From NCBI RefSeq assembly GCF_042653205.1, contig NZ_JBHSHY010000001.1:564927-628926 (forward strand): a stretch of DNA of 64,000 bases, given 5' to 3'. Both the position numbers and the translations under genes were made by a program. This document shows, in pieces, positions 9,658 to 17,973 of this stretch. Under the pieces are notes generated by a model, which was given only the letters and a program-made list of their open reading frames with translations, did not search any database and had not been told where the DNA came from. The stretch is from Paenibacillus_Z sp042653205 (GTDB lineage: Bacteria > Bacillota > Bacilli > Paenibacillales > Paenibacillaceae). Every line of letters starts with the position of its first letter. Position 1 is the stretch's first letter.

Positions 9658-9690
9658 CAAAAAAACAACACCTCGGGGAGATGTTGTTTC
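9658..9690 (-). terminator. Terminator after the quinone oxidoreductase gene
   Basis: An 11-bp stem with one mismatch (AACAACATCTC with GAGGTGTTGTT on the minus strand) is followed by a run of seven T residues. Confidence 0.85.
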
Positions 9691-9754
9691 CAGGCCGGGC
9701 CGCTATGACACTTGCTGCGCGGTTCGCGTATTCGCGGGATGCCGCCCGCAGCTC

Positions 9755-10735
9755 CTAGTCATGGACGCGCAAAATGATTTTCCCGGTATTGTGGTTATTC
9801 TCCATATGGGCATGCGCTTCATTCGCCTGCTCCCATTCCCACACGGAATCGACGATCGGCCGCAGGCGTCCGTCCGCGAAGCGCGGCATCGCGAAACCGA
9901 CGAACTGCTCGGTGAGCTTGAGCTTGACCGCCAGCGGCTGAGAGCGCAGCGCCGTGCCGATGACCTGCAGCCGTTTCCGCAGCAGAAAGCCCAGATCGAG
10001 CTCGCTTACTTTGCCTCCGCCCATCGTACCGATGATTATCAATCGGCCGTCCGTCGCGAGCGACTCGATATTCTGCTGCCAATACGGGGCGCCGACGAAA
10101 TCCATGATGATGTCCACGCCTCGCCCGCCGGTTGCCTCCTGCACGGCCGCGGCAAACGGGCCTGCCTTATAATCGATTGCCTGGCCGGCGCCGAGCGCGA
10201 GGCACGCGTCGCGCTTTTCCTTCGTGCCGGCGGTTACGATCGAGACGGCTCCCGCTTCACGCGCCAGCTGGATCGCGGCGGTACCGACTCCGCTTGCTCC
10301 CGCATGAATCAATACGGTATGGCCTTCCCGCAGCCCTCCGAGCACGAACAAATTCAAATAAGCGGTAAGGAACACTTCCGGAATCGCCGCCGCCTGCTCG
10401 AATGAAAATCCGTCCGGAATCCGCATCGCCATCCCGGCCGGAATGGCGACCCGCTCCGCGTATCCGCCTCCAGGCAGCAGCGCGAACACGCGGTCTCCGG
10501 GCTGCCAGCCCTTCACGCCGGCGCCCAGCTGTTCGACGACGCCAGCCATTTCAAGTCCGAGCACCTCGGATGCGCCCTGCGGCGGCGGGTACAACCCGCG
10601 CTTCTGCAGCAGGTCCGCCCGGTTGAGGGCAGTCGCTTTGACGCTGACGAGCAGCTCGCCGTCCGAGATCGACGGCTCGGCGGCTTGGCCGATATACAGC
10701 TGCTTCGTCTGCTCGTTGACCAATATCGCTTTCAT
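9755..10735 (-). CDS. NAD(P)H quinone oxidoreductase, PIG3/Qor type
   Basis: 326 residues of the zinc-free medium-chain dehydrogenase/reductase family. The N-terminal GroES-like domain has ALNRADLLQKRGLYPPPQGASEVLGLEMAG, close to the PIG3-type quinone reductase pattern. The nucleotide-binding loop is GASGVGTAAIQLA near residues 146-158. The protein reduces quinones or enones with NADPH in the cytosol, usually in oxidative or electrophile stress. The catalytic zinc ligands of alcohol dehydrogenases are absent, as expected. The ATG at 10735 follows AAGGGAGG; the TTG two codons upstream is unlikely. It is monocistronic, ending in its own terminator. The 208 bases upstream hold its promoter but no element I could assign. 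Confidence 0.87.
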   Translation of the reverse strand: MKAILVNEQTKQLYIGQAAEPSISDGELLVSVKATALNRADLLQKRGLYPPPQGASEVLGLEMAGVVEQLGAGVKGWQPGDRVFALLPGGGYAERVAIPAGMAMRIPDGFSFEQAAAIPEVFLTAYLNLFVLGGLREGHTVLIHAGASGVGTAAIQLAREAGAVSIVTAGTKEKRDACLALGAGQAIDYKAGPFAAAVQEATGGRGVDIIMDFVGAPYWQQNIESLATDGRLIIIGTMGGGKVSELDLGFLLRKRLQVIGTALRSQPLAVKLKLTEQFVGFAMPRFADGRLRPIVDSVWEWEQANEAHAHMENNHNTGKIILRVHD

Positions 10736-10943
10736 GAACAACCTCCCTTAACGACTGGCCTGGGCGTGTGACGCTAGTGGTATAACCAAGAACGGCCGCG
10801 TCTATACGATCGCTGCGCTCGGGCGCCAGAGCGTCGAACGCAAGACAGCCAACGGAACGAAGGCTGCCTGCGGTGTACTTAGTTCATTCTACGCATCCGG
10901 TAGATTTCCTTTCTATCATGGGTCATACGCGATGCGGCTACTG

Positions 10944-11924
10944 TTAATCAAGTTCGAGCTTCGCGCCGGTGAGCTGCTCGCTCAGCTGCCATAACCGGCC
11001 TGCGGCTACGGGATCGGTCGCGCGAGGCCGTACGCCGTGCATCTCGGTCGATGCATCGCTCGGCAGCGCCCTTGCGATCTCGCAATCCGCGCAGTACACG
11101 CCGCCCATGCCGTCAAGACGCGGACTAGTCGCGCACCATACGCTGGTCGCGGCTCCTTGCGCAGGAGTCTTCCGGTTATTGGCGGGATCGATGATCGGCT
11201 TCCCGTTCTTATCGAGGAAGTCAAGAGCGTCGATGTCGGCCTGAGACAGATGCCGCTGCAGATCGGTTGCGATGCCGCCCGGATGGACGGAAAACGCGCG
11301 CACGCCGTACGGCTGTCCGATCGAATCGAGCGCGACGGCGAACAGCGCGTTCGCCGTCTTCGCTTGACCATAGGCGGTCCAGGGGTTATAGTCGCGTCGC
11401 TCGAAATTCCAGTCCCGGAAGTCGATCCCCGCGCGACGGTGCGCGTAGGACGAGAGCGCCACGACGCGCGCGCCTTCCGCGCGAACGAGCGCCGGCCACA
11501 GACGGCATGTGAGCTGAAAATGGCCGAGGTGGTTCGCCGCGAACTGCGATTCGTAGCCCCGTACGTCGCGTGCCAGCGGCGTTGCCATAATGCCCGCGTT
11601 ATTGATCAGAATATGCAGCTGATCGAACCGGCTTAGGAAACGGTCCGCAAACGCATCAATCGACGCGGGACTCAGTAAATCCATGGCATCCAGCACGACG
11701 TCCGGCATATCGGCTAGATTCGCCTTCGCTTTGGCGATGTCGCGGGCAGGCACGATGACCGTAGCGCCGGCGGAGCGGAGCGCGCGAACGGTCTCCAGCC
11801 CGATGCCGGCGTAACCGCCCGTGACGATGACGTTCTTGCCGGTCAAATCTATGCCGCGAATAACTTCTGCTGCGGTTGATGAAGCTCCGAATCCGGAGCC
11901 GATAGGTGCTTGCAGTGTTGTCAT
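10944..11924 (-). CDS. Short-chain dehydrogenase/reductase
   Basis: 326 residues of the classical-like SDR family: cofactor loop TGGYAGIG near 39-46, NNAG near residue 112, catalytic Ser in ALSSYAH and the YGQAK catalytic Tyr/Lys pair. The extra loop after the catalytic region and the C-terminal PAAGRLWQLSEQLTG-like tail resemble retinol dehydrogenase/oxidoreductase members often annotated only as SDR. It probably reduces or oxidises an alcohol/ketone with NAD(P); the substrate is unknown. The ATG at 11924 follows GGAGGAG at 7 bases, while an in-frame start 25 codons upstream lacks a site. It is transcribed divergently from an AraC regulator at 12111, an arrangement repeatedly seen for this SDR type. 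Confidence 0.88.
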   Translation of the reverse strand: MTTLQAPIGSGFGASSTAAEVIRGIDLTGKNVIVTGGYAGIGLETVRALRSAGATVIVPARDIAKAKANLADMPDVVLDAMDLLSPASIDAFADRFLSRFDQLHILINNAGIMATPLARDVRGYESQFAANHLGHFQLTCRLWPALVRAEGARVVALSSYAHRRAGIDFRDWNFERRDYNPWTAYGQAKTANALFAVALDSIGQPYGVRAFSVHPGGIATDLQRHLSQADIDALDFLDKNGKPIIDPANNRKTPAQGAATSVWCATSPRLDGMGGVYCADCEIARALPSDASTEMHGVRPRATDPVAAGRLWQLSEQLTGAKLELD

Positions 11925-12110
11925 AGTAGATCTCCTCCATGAATAGATCGGGTTGGGCTCATCTCGAGCCCCTTTATTATGCGACAAATCAGCGGTCAAC
12001 CGTTATCAAAATCGTTTCAAATGATTGCCTGATCCTATCATGGGATTTGCACGCGGACGGCCTGTTATACTATGATGGGTCTCAAACGAAATCTGCACAG
12101 GAGAATGGAT

Positions 12111-13016
12111 ATGGCCCCACAGATGCAACAACTTCGCGAGACGCTCGCCGGGTTGATCGAACGGCTGACGGAACAGGAGAATGGCGTCCATCCGACGTCG
12201 ATTCCGTCGCTTTTCTTATCTCGGCATACGAAATTAACCGAGCCGAGGAATGGCGTTCACGACCGGTCCGTATGCTTCGTCTTTCAAGGGCGGAAGGAAG
12301 TGCTGCTGGGCCGGGAGCGGTACCCGTACGGCCCGGACGAGTATTTGGTGGCTTCCATGCAATTGCCGGTCATCAGCCAAATCACGGAAGCCTCCCCCGA
12401 GATGCCGTATCTGGCGCTGAAGCTCGAATTCACGCCGGAGCAAGTGCTGCAGGTCATGAAGACGTCCGGCATCCAGCCTTCGCCGCTCGAGCAGGCGAAG
12501 CGCGGCATGTTTATCAGCGAGGTGGATGCGCCGCTCTTGGATGCCGTGACGCGATTAACGCGATTGCTGGATACGCCGGCGGATATTCCGCTGCTTGCGC
12601 CGCTGTTGATGCAGGAAGTCCTGTACCGCGTGCTTCAAGGGAAACACGGGGGGACGCTGGCGCAATTGGCCGTCGAAGGCGGCGGCGCATTTCGAATCAA
12701 AGCGGCCATCGATCATATTAAGGCGCACTACAACCGGTCGTTTCGCATCGAGGAGCTCGCGGAGCAGGCCAATATGAGCATTCCGACGTTCCATCGGCAT
12801 TTCAGAGCGGTTACCGCCATGACCCCCATCCAGTTCCAAAAGAAGCTGAGGCTGCAGGCCGCCCGGCAGATGTTGTTCGCCGAATCGGCGAACGCCGCGG
12901 ACGTCGCCTTTCAGGTCGGGTACGAGAGCCCTTCCCAATTCAGCCGCGAGTATGCCAGAATGTTCGGTCTGCCGCCGATTCAAGACATCAAGCGCCTGAG
13001 GCTGCTGGATGGTTAA
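12111..13016 (+). CDS. AraC family regulator (AraC_N type)
   Basis: 301 residues. The N-terminal cupin-like sensor has the motif CFVFQGRKEVLLGRERYPYGPDEYLVASMQLPV, diagnostic of the AraC_N (PF06719-like) group. The C-terminal third has two helix-turn-helix units, IEELAEQANMSIPTFHRHFRAVTAMTPIQF and ANAADVAFQVGYESPSQFSREYARMFG. The ATG at 12111 is preferred over ATGs at 12072 and 12105 because CAGGAGA sits about 7 bases before it. It lies divergent to the SDR gene, with about 186 bases between the starts, and most likely controls that gene and itself in response to a small electrophile or alcohol. Confidence 0.9.
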   Translation: MAPQMQQLRETLAGLIERLTEQENGVHPTSIPSLFLSRHTKLTEPRNGVHDRSVCFVFQGRKEVLLGRERYPYGPDEYLVASMQLPVISQITEASPEMPYLALKLEFTPEQVLQVMKTSGIQPSPLEQAKRGMFISEVDAPLLDAVTRLTRLLDTPADIPLLAPLLMQEVLYRVLQGKHGGTLAQLAVEGGGAFRIKAAIDHIKAHYNRSFRIEELAEQANMSIPTFHRHFRAVTAMTPIQFQKKLRLQAARQMLFAESANAADVAFQVGYESPSQFSREYARMFGLPPIQDIKRLRLLDG

Positions 13017-13030
13017 GGCGCCGCTGGCTT

Positions 13031-13864
13031 TCACGGAACCTCCGCCAAGGACCGGTATCGATCGTCCACGATCAGCGAAGGCCCGGACTCTTCCAGGGTC
13101 TCGATGATAAATCCGAGCAGAATGGCTTGATTGTTCACCGCTTGCTTATCGAGGGCCGCGCCCTCCTCTGCCAACGGCTCCTCAACGGTAAGCTCGGCAT
13201 GCGGCATAATCGTCTTCCGGACGGCGATTTTGGGAAACCGTTTACGGATCGCCTCCGTCTGGAGGTCCGCGTTCAAGGCCGGCTCGATCGATAGGATCGT
13301 GTAGGCCGCGTTCCCGTTATTCGTCAGTTTGAAGGCATAAGTTCCTTCGCGGACTTCCGTATCGCTGACATGCAGATCCATGCCCGCCCGCGTCAAGCCT
13401 CGAATCGTATTCAAGACCGAACCGTCGTGCTTCCGGATGTAGTAAATGACGGCCGGCGTATTCTTGATCGGCGGATTACCGGCGGCGTCGACTTCGACCG
13501 ACCAGACGAGCACGTCCTTCCGGTCGGCTTCCGAGTAGAAATATCTCGTCGACGTTTCCGTCCCATATCGGGTCCAGAGCTTCGCATCCGCGTAACCGTC
13601 CCGCTCGGCTTGCCGGAGGGCTATTCCCTCCGCTTCGCGCGCCGATAGGCCCGTGTCACGATGATCGATCAGGAAGGCGATGCACCCGGCCGCGAAGATC
13701 ACCCATGGCAGCAAATAGCGCAGCTTAACTCCGGCCACCTCCCATAATTTTCTATCCCATTCGATTAGACGCTTCTTCCGCAAGGTTAGTTGCGGTCTTC
13801 CTTCGCTTACAAATCCCACCCTCCCCCACCCTCCAAGAGGTATCAAAAACGTCAATCCGGTCAT
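13031..13864 (-). CDS. Membrane-anchored protein of unknown function
   Basis: Not recognised. From the ATG at 13864 it would have 277 residues. A single membrane segment lies near residues 50-66 (LLPWVIFAAGCIAFLI), followed by a soluble domain of about 200 residues. That domain contains EAEGIALRQAERDGY, a VWSVEVDAAGNPP strand resembling PepSY-like propeptides, and a strand-rich C-terminal part (TEVREGTYAFKLTNNGNAAYTILSIEPAL). The start is uncertain: no good ribosome site precedes 13864, a TTG at 13783 follows GAAGGAAG, and the frame stays open to 13921. It overlaps the promoter area of the divergent GH16 gene. An anchored inhibitor or chaperone role is possible but unsupported. Confidence 0.6.
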   Translation of the reverse strand: MTGLTFLIPLGGWGRVGFVSEGRPQLTLRKKRLIEWDRKLWEVAGVKLRYLLPWVIFAAGCIAFLIDHRDTGLSAREAEGIALRQAERDGYADAKLWTRYGTETSTRYFYSEADRKDVLVWSVEVDAAGNPPIKNTPAVIYYIRKHDGSVLNTIRGLTRAGMDLHVSDTEVREGTYAFKLTNNGNAAYTILSIEPALNADLQTEAIRKRFPKIAVRKTIMPHAELTVEEPLAEEGAALDKQAVNNQAILLGFIIETLEESGPSLIVDDRYRSLAEVP

Positions 13865-14017
13865 ATTCGTCCGCTGTATCTCCCGCCCGCTTCGTATAAA
13901 ATAGACGTGCTTCCCCTGCATGGCATCATGATCAACCTAGCGAGCATTCGACTTCGGAAAGGAGGCGAACTTGCGTAACCGTTCGGCGATGATCCATCTC
14001 GAATAGGAGGAATTGAC

Positions 14018-15334
14018 ATGACCATCCGGATAAAACCGGCGTTCCAGCTCTTCATGGCGGCCGTTATGGCGGCCGTACTGTTTATCTCGTTCGGCAACGA
14101 CGCCAAGGCGAAATCGCTCGCCTTCGCCGCTTCCGACGACGCATGGATGTGGGGCACGAGCTTCATGGGCAGCTCCACGGCAAGCTTATCCGTCTACGGC
14201 GCTCAGAACAAGAAAGCGTATCTGAAATTCACGGCCGGCGGCGCGGACACGATTCAAGACGCGATCTTGAAAGTGACCTGCGTGACCGGCGGGACGGCCA
14301 CGATCGAAGCGTATGCGGGAATGGGCAATACCGCGTGGACGGAATCCACCCTCGCCTGGAATAATCAACCCGCCGTCGGCAGCTTATTGGATTCCAAAAA
14401 CACGACCTTCGTCGCCGGCAGCACGTATTCGTTTCGCGTGAATGGCCTCGTCACGGCGAACGGCACGTATTCGGTCATTTTGAAGTCCGCCGCCGGAAGC
14501 GAGGTCGCCTTCGCCTCCAAGGAAGGCGTTAACGCACCGCAGCTGATCGTCTCCGACGGGACGACGCCGGTCTCTTCCGAGGGACCGAGCCTCGCGGGCT
14601 ACACGCTCTACAGAGACTATTCGTTCGGCACCTCGCGCGGCGTGAACAGCTTGACCTCCCTCTCGAACAATTTCAATGCCTACGGCATCGCGGGCACGAC
14701 GGTCATCAACAAAGAATGGCAGCGCTACCAGCCGATCAATGCGACGAACCACGTCCTGACCGCCAACTCGCTCGATCTGACGGCCGTCGCCAATCTCGGC
14801 GGCGTCTACGACGGCGGCATCAGCAGCGGCCAGATCACGACGAAGGAGACGTTCTATCCGTCGAACGGCAAGACTTACATGTTCCAGCTGCGCGCCAAGA
14901 TTCCGAACGGCGTCGGCACCTGGCCGGCCTTCTGGATGTACTCGCCCGGCGGCACGGGCTCGACGAATTCCGAGATCGATATTTTCGAATTCTTCAACTC
15001 CCCGACGCAGAACCACTACGACTGGACCGGCTACGATCACGGCTCCGGCGAGGGCGACAATTACTACAGCATCATGACGAATCAATGGGTGTGGCATCCG
15101 GGCATCGACTTCTCGGCCGATTACCATACGTACACGCTCATCTGGAAAGAAGGCGAGATTCAGAAGTGGGTCGACGGCACGATGGTGAAAGGGACCAATT
15201 TCGCTTGGTTCGGCCCCGCGCCGCAAGTGCTGATCAACCTCGCCATCGGCGGCAGCCCGAACAGCAATCCGACCGCCGCCACGTTCCCGGCGAAGTTCAG
15301 CCTCGATTATTTCCGGGTCTACGTGAAAAATTAA
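14018..15334 (+). CDS. Secreted GH16 beta-glucanase with DNRLRE/CBM96-like domain
   Basis: 438 residues. The signal peptide (FQLFMAAVMAAVLFISF, ending near DAKA) is followed by a DNRLRE-type domain at about 38-180 (AYLKFTAGGADTIQDAILKV, WTESTLAWNNQP, VLKSAAGSEVAFASKEG), which binds polysaccharide in related enzymes. The GH16 catalytic domain fills about 200-438. The active-site motif EIDIFEF gives Glu319 (nucleophile), Asp321 and Glu324 (acid/base), the beta-bulge form ExDxxE typical of laminarinase/agarase-like GH16 enzymes. It hydrolyses internal beta-1,3 or mixed-linkage glucans outside the cell. AGGAGGAATTGAC precedes the ATG and a strong terminator follows, so it is a single-gene unit. 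Confidence 0.92.
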   Translation: MTIRIKPAFQLFMAAVMAAVLFISFGNDAKAKSLAFAASDDAWMWGTSFMGSSTASLSVYGAQNKKAYLKFTAGGADTIQDAILKVTCVTGGTATIEAYAGMGNTAWTESTLAWNNQPAVGSLLDSKNTTFVAGSTYSFRVNGLVTANGTYSVILKSAAGSEVAFASKEGVNAPQLIVSDGTTPVSSEGPSLAGYTLYRDYSFGTSRGVNSLTSLSNNFNAYGIAGTTVINKEWQRYQPINATNHVLTANSLDLTAVANLGGVYDGGISSGQITTKETFYPSNGKTYMFQLRAKIPNGVGTWPAFWMYSPGGTGSTNSEIDIFEFFNSPTQNHYDWTGYDHGSGEGDNYYSIMTNQWVWHPGIDFSADYHTYTLIWKEGEIQKWVDGTMVKGTNFAWFGPAPQVLINLAIGGSPNSNPTAATFPAKFSLDYFRVYVKN

Positions 15335-15373
15335 CCCTTCCCCCGAAGGCATACGAAAAGAGGGATACGAAAA

Positions 15374-15402
15374 GGATGAAGCGAGCGCGCTTCATCTTTT
15401 TT
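15374..15402 (+). terminator. Terminator after the GH16 gene
   Basis: GATGAAGCG pairs with CGCTTCATC around AGCG and is followed by TTTTTT. Confidence 0.92.
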
Positions 15403-15523
15403 CGCTTCCCGTTCATTCCCCCGCTGCCTCCCCCTTGTACTGTGCAGATTGCACCGGAGCGCTACAATGGAACAGGAAGTTAATAACGGTTGACTCCCCG
15501 GGCGCCGTACCTTACATTGAACC

Positions 15524-15544
15524 TTGTAACCGATTCGGTTACAA
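15524..15544. promoter_or_regulatory. Perfect 21-bp palindrome, putative repressor operator
   Basis: The 10-base arm TTGTAACCGA and its exact reverse complement flank a central T. It lies about 210 bases before the response-regulator gene. The symmetry and length suit a dimeric TetR- or MarR-type repressor. No T tract follows, so it is not a terminator. No such repressor gene lies nearby. Confidence 0.55.
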
Positions 15545-15590
15545 TTGATAAGCGAGGTAATTAACCGCGTTAAGGTTCTACGCGAACGAT

Positions 15591-15647
15591 GGCAAGCTGC
15601 CTCGAACCAGGCAAACTGCTTCGAACCGGGCAAGCCGATTCGAACAA
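15591..15647 (+). repeat. Three 19-bp tandem repeats upstream of the two-component genes
   Basis: Head-to-tail copies begin at 15591, 15610 and 15629, each opening GGCAA and containing TCGAAC at positions 12-17. Consensus GGCAARCYGMYTCGAACMR. A decayed partial copy (CGCGAACGAT) precedes them. A period of 19 is close to two helical turns, so bound proteins would sit on one face of the DNA. They lie 105 bases before the response-regulator start and may be its own binding sites. Confidence 0.7.
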
Positions 15648-15751
15648 TGGTCAGGTACTCCCAGCAACTTCCCCATTATTAATCATCGTTGTCTACAGCT
15701 ATGATAAGATAAACGAGAACCCGTAGGATGCCACGAACGAAAGGAACCTTC

Positions 15752-16450
15752 ATGAGCGATAAAATTATGGTCATCGAAGACGAAAAGAAAATCGCGGACG
15801 CCATCGCCTACGCGCTGCGGCGGGAAGGCTACGCCGTCGACGTCGTCCATCGCGGCGACGCGGCCCTCGAGCGGCTGCCGCTGTTCAAGCCGGACGCGCT
15901 CATCCTCGACGTCATGCTTCCCGGAACGGACGGCTACGAGATTCTGAAGAAGCTCCGGGAGAAGGGCCGGCGGATAGGCGTCATCATGCTGACCGCCAAG
16001 GAAGATATCGTCCACAAAGTATTGGGGCTCGAGCTCGGCGCGGACGATTATATGACCAAGCCCTTCGACATGCGCGAGCTGCTTGCCCGGCTGAAATCCT
16101 TGCTCCGGCGGATGCAGGCCGCGGAGGACAAACAAGAAGCGACCGAGCTCTCGCTCGGCCAAGTGGTGCTGCAGCTGTCCAAGCGAACGGCCTTTGTCGG
16201 CACGAAGTCGCTGGATCTGACGCCCAAGGAGTACGACCTGCTGACGCTGCTCCTATCCAGCCCGGATCAGGTGTTCACGCGGGAGCAGCTGCTGGATCGG
16301 GTCTGGGGCATCGAGTACATCGGCGGCACGAGAACCGTCGATATTCATGTGCAGCGGCTGCGCAAGAAGCTCGGCGAAGCAAGCGGCAAAATGATTCAAA
16401 CCGTGCATGGCGTCGGCTACAAAGTCTTGGGTGGCTACCGTGAGAATTAG
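15752..16450 (+). CDS. OmpR/PhoB-family response regulator
   Basis: 232 residues. The receiver domain (1-120) has acidic residues E9/D10, phospho-acceptor Asp53 in LILDVMLPG, Thr in MLTAKED and the conserved Lys in MTKPFD. The winged-helix output domain (about 130-228) has LTPKEYDLLTLLLSSPDQVFTREQLLDRVWG and RTVDIHVQRLRKKLG. The ATG at 15752 has AAAGGA eight bases upstream; an ATG eight codons earlier has none. It overlaps the following kinase gene by 11 bases, so the two are translationally coupled. The pair resembles envelope- or antibiotic-stress systems, but the signal cannot be read from sequence. The 19-bp repeats upstream may mediate autoregulation. Confidence 0.95.
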   Translation: MSDKIMVIEDEKKIADAIAYALRREGYAVDVVHRGDAALERLPLFKPDALILDVMLPGTDGYEILKKLREKGRRIGVIMLTAKEDIVHKVLGLELGADDYMTKPFDMRELLARLKSLLRRMQAAEDKQEATELSLGQVVLQLSKRTAFVGTKSLDLTPKEYDLLTLLLSSPDQVFTREQLLDRVWGIEYIGGTRTVDIHVQRLRKKLGEASGKMIQTVHGVGYKVLGGYREN

Positions 16451-17906
16451 CATCAAGCTGAAATTCAGCATTTTCCTGGCGTTCCTGCTGCTGCTGACGG
16501 TCTTCATCCTTAGTCTGCTCGTGCTCGAAGGCATCAAGAAGAATCAGACAGCCCAGCTGGAGCGTTACTTCGCCCAACAGGCCGCAACCGCGAATATCTA
16601 CCTGCTCCAATCGCTGATGGAGGAATCCCGCAAGGTGCCTCACACCTTTCTAGCCGCCAAAGGACGGGATTTCGCCAAGCGGCTCGAGCTGATTACGGGA
16701 CAATCGGTCGTGCTCTACGATCAGTACGGAGCCGTGCTCAGTTCGAATCCGGGGCTGACGGCGTCGGATGGCATCCGCAAGACATTGGACCTCGCGCTCC
16801 GCGACAAAACCGCCTATCTGATCGAGAACGACTCGCTCTATTACTTCGCCCCTCTTCGAGTAGGCAGCGGGCAGGTCGGCGTCGTGCGGTTCTATGATTC
16901 GTTGGCCGACGACCAAGCGTTCCATGACCGGATCAGGCAGCTGTTCATCACCATCGGCGCGAGCGTATTCATCCTCAGCTTCATCCTCGCTTACTTCTAC
17001 TTCAATTCGTTCGCGAGCGGCATCATGAAGCTGAACGGAATGGTGGATCAGATTCGCGCCGGCAATCTGGCCCCCGCCGTACTGCGGCGCAAGGACGAAA
17101 TCGGAGCCCTCAGCGAAGGGATCCGCATGATGAGCCGGCAGATCATGAAGACGATGCAGGATAAGGACCAGGAGCGGGAGAAGCTGGCTCTGGCGGTTCG
17201 CAAATTATCGCAGCTCGATCAGCAGCAGAAGCAGTTCATCGGCAACGTCACGCATGAGTTCAAGACCCCTCTGACATCCATTAAGTCCTATCTGGATCTG
17301 CTGGAGATGTATCCCGACGACGATCAGCTGCTCGAGACGGCCAAAACGAACATTCTCGGCGATACGCAGCGGCTGTACGAGATGGTCGAGAAGGTGCTGC
17401 AGCTCTCCGCCTTGGAGAAGTACGAATTCGAATTCCACAAGGAGAAGCTGGACGTACGGCAGCAGATGCGGACGGTGCTGGACAGCCTGCAAGGCAAGAT
17501 GGATAAGTTCGGCATCACGGCGGAGACCGAGCTTGCCGAAGCATACGTCGAGGCCGATAAGGAGCTCCTCTCCATCGTGCTGGTGAATCTGCTGGATAAC
17601 GCCATCAAGTACAACAAACCGAGGGGCCGCATTTTCGTCAAGACGGCCTTAACCGATGGACGGGTCGTCATGGAGATCGCCGATACGGGCATCGGGATTC
17701 CGAAGGAAGTCTCCCACAAAATATTCGATCCGTTCTATACCGTCGACCGGAACCGGTCGCGCGAAATCGGCGGCACCGGACTCGGCCTCTCGCTGGCCAA
17801 GAAATACACGGAATCCCAGGGCGGCTCCATCGCGCTCGTCCATACCGATTCGGCAGGCACCCTGTTCCGCCTTGTCTTTCCTGCCTACGGCGAGCCGGTC
17901 TCGTGA
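16440..17906 (+). CDS. Sensor histidine kinase (HAMP-HisKA)
   Basis: 488 residues from the GTG at 16440, inside the last codons of the response-regulator gene. A first membrane segment lies near residues 8-30 and an extracytoplasmic loop of about 125 residues follows (FAQQAATANIYLLQSLMEESR... VLYDQYGAVLSSNPG). A second segment (LFITIGASVFILSFILAYFYF) leads into a HAMP linker. The H-box is NVTHEFKTPLTSIKSYL with His272, the N-box LLDNAIKYN, the G1 box DTGIGIP and the G2 box GTGLGLSLAKKY. All catalytic motifs are intact. It phosphorylates the regulator at 15752. A convergent lipoprotein gene at 17974 could be a sensor accessory, an inference from position alone. Confidence 0.95.
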   Translation: MRISIKLKFSIFLAFLLLLTVFILSLLVLEGIKKNQTAQLERYFAQQAATANIYLLQSLMEESRKVPHTFLAAKGRDFAKRLELITGQSVVLYDQYGAVLSSNPGLTASDGIRKTLDLALRDKTAYLIENDSLYYFAPLRVGSGQVGVVRFYDSLADDQAFHDRIRQLFITIGASVFILSFILAYFYFNSFASGIMKLNGMVDQIRAGNLAPAVLRRKDEIGALSEGIRMMSRQIMKTMQDKDQEREKLALAVRKLSQLDQQQKQFIGNVTHEFKTPLTSIKSYLDLLEMYPDDDQLLETAKTNILGDTQRLYEMVEKVLQLSALEKYEFEFHKEKLDVRQQMRTVLDSLQGKMDKFGITAETELAEAYVEADKELLSIVLVNLLDNAIKYNKPRGRIFVKTALTDGRVVMEIADTGIGIPKEVSHKIFDPFYTVDRNRSREIGGTGLGLSLAKKYTESQGGSIALVHTDSAGTLFRLVFPAYGEPVS

Positions 17907-17920
17907 ACAGCGCGAAGCCA

Positions 17921-17954
17921 GCCCGTCCGCTGCCAACGATGGCGGCGGACGGGC
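17921..17954. terminator. Strong hairpin between convergent genes
   Basis: GCCCGTCCGCTGCC pairs with GGCGGCGGACGGGC (one G-U pair) around a 6-base loop. No T run follows on either strand, so it may be a weak bidirectional terminator or only a transcript-stabilising hairpin. Confidence 0.4.
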
Positions 17955-17973
17955 CGGCTATTTGCTGCTGCGG

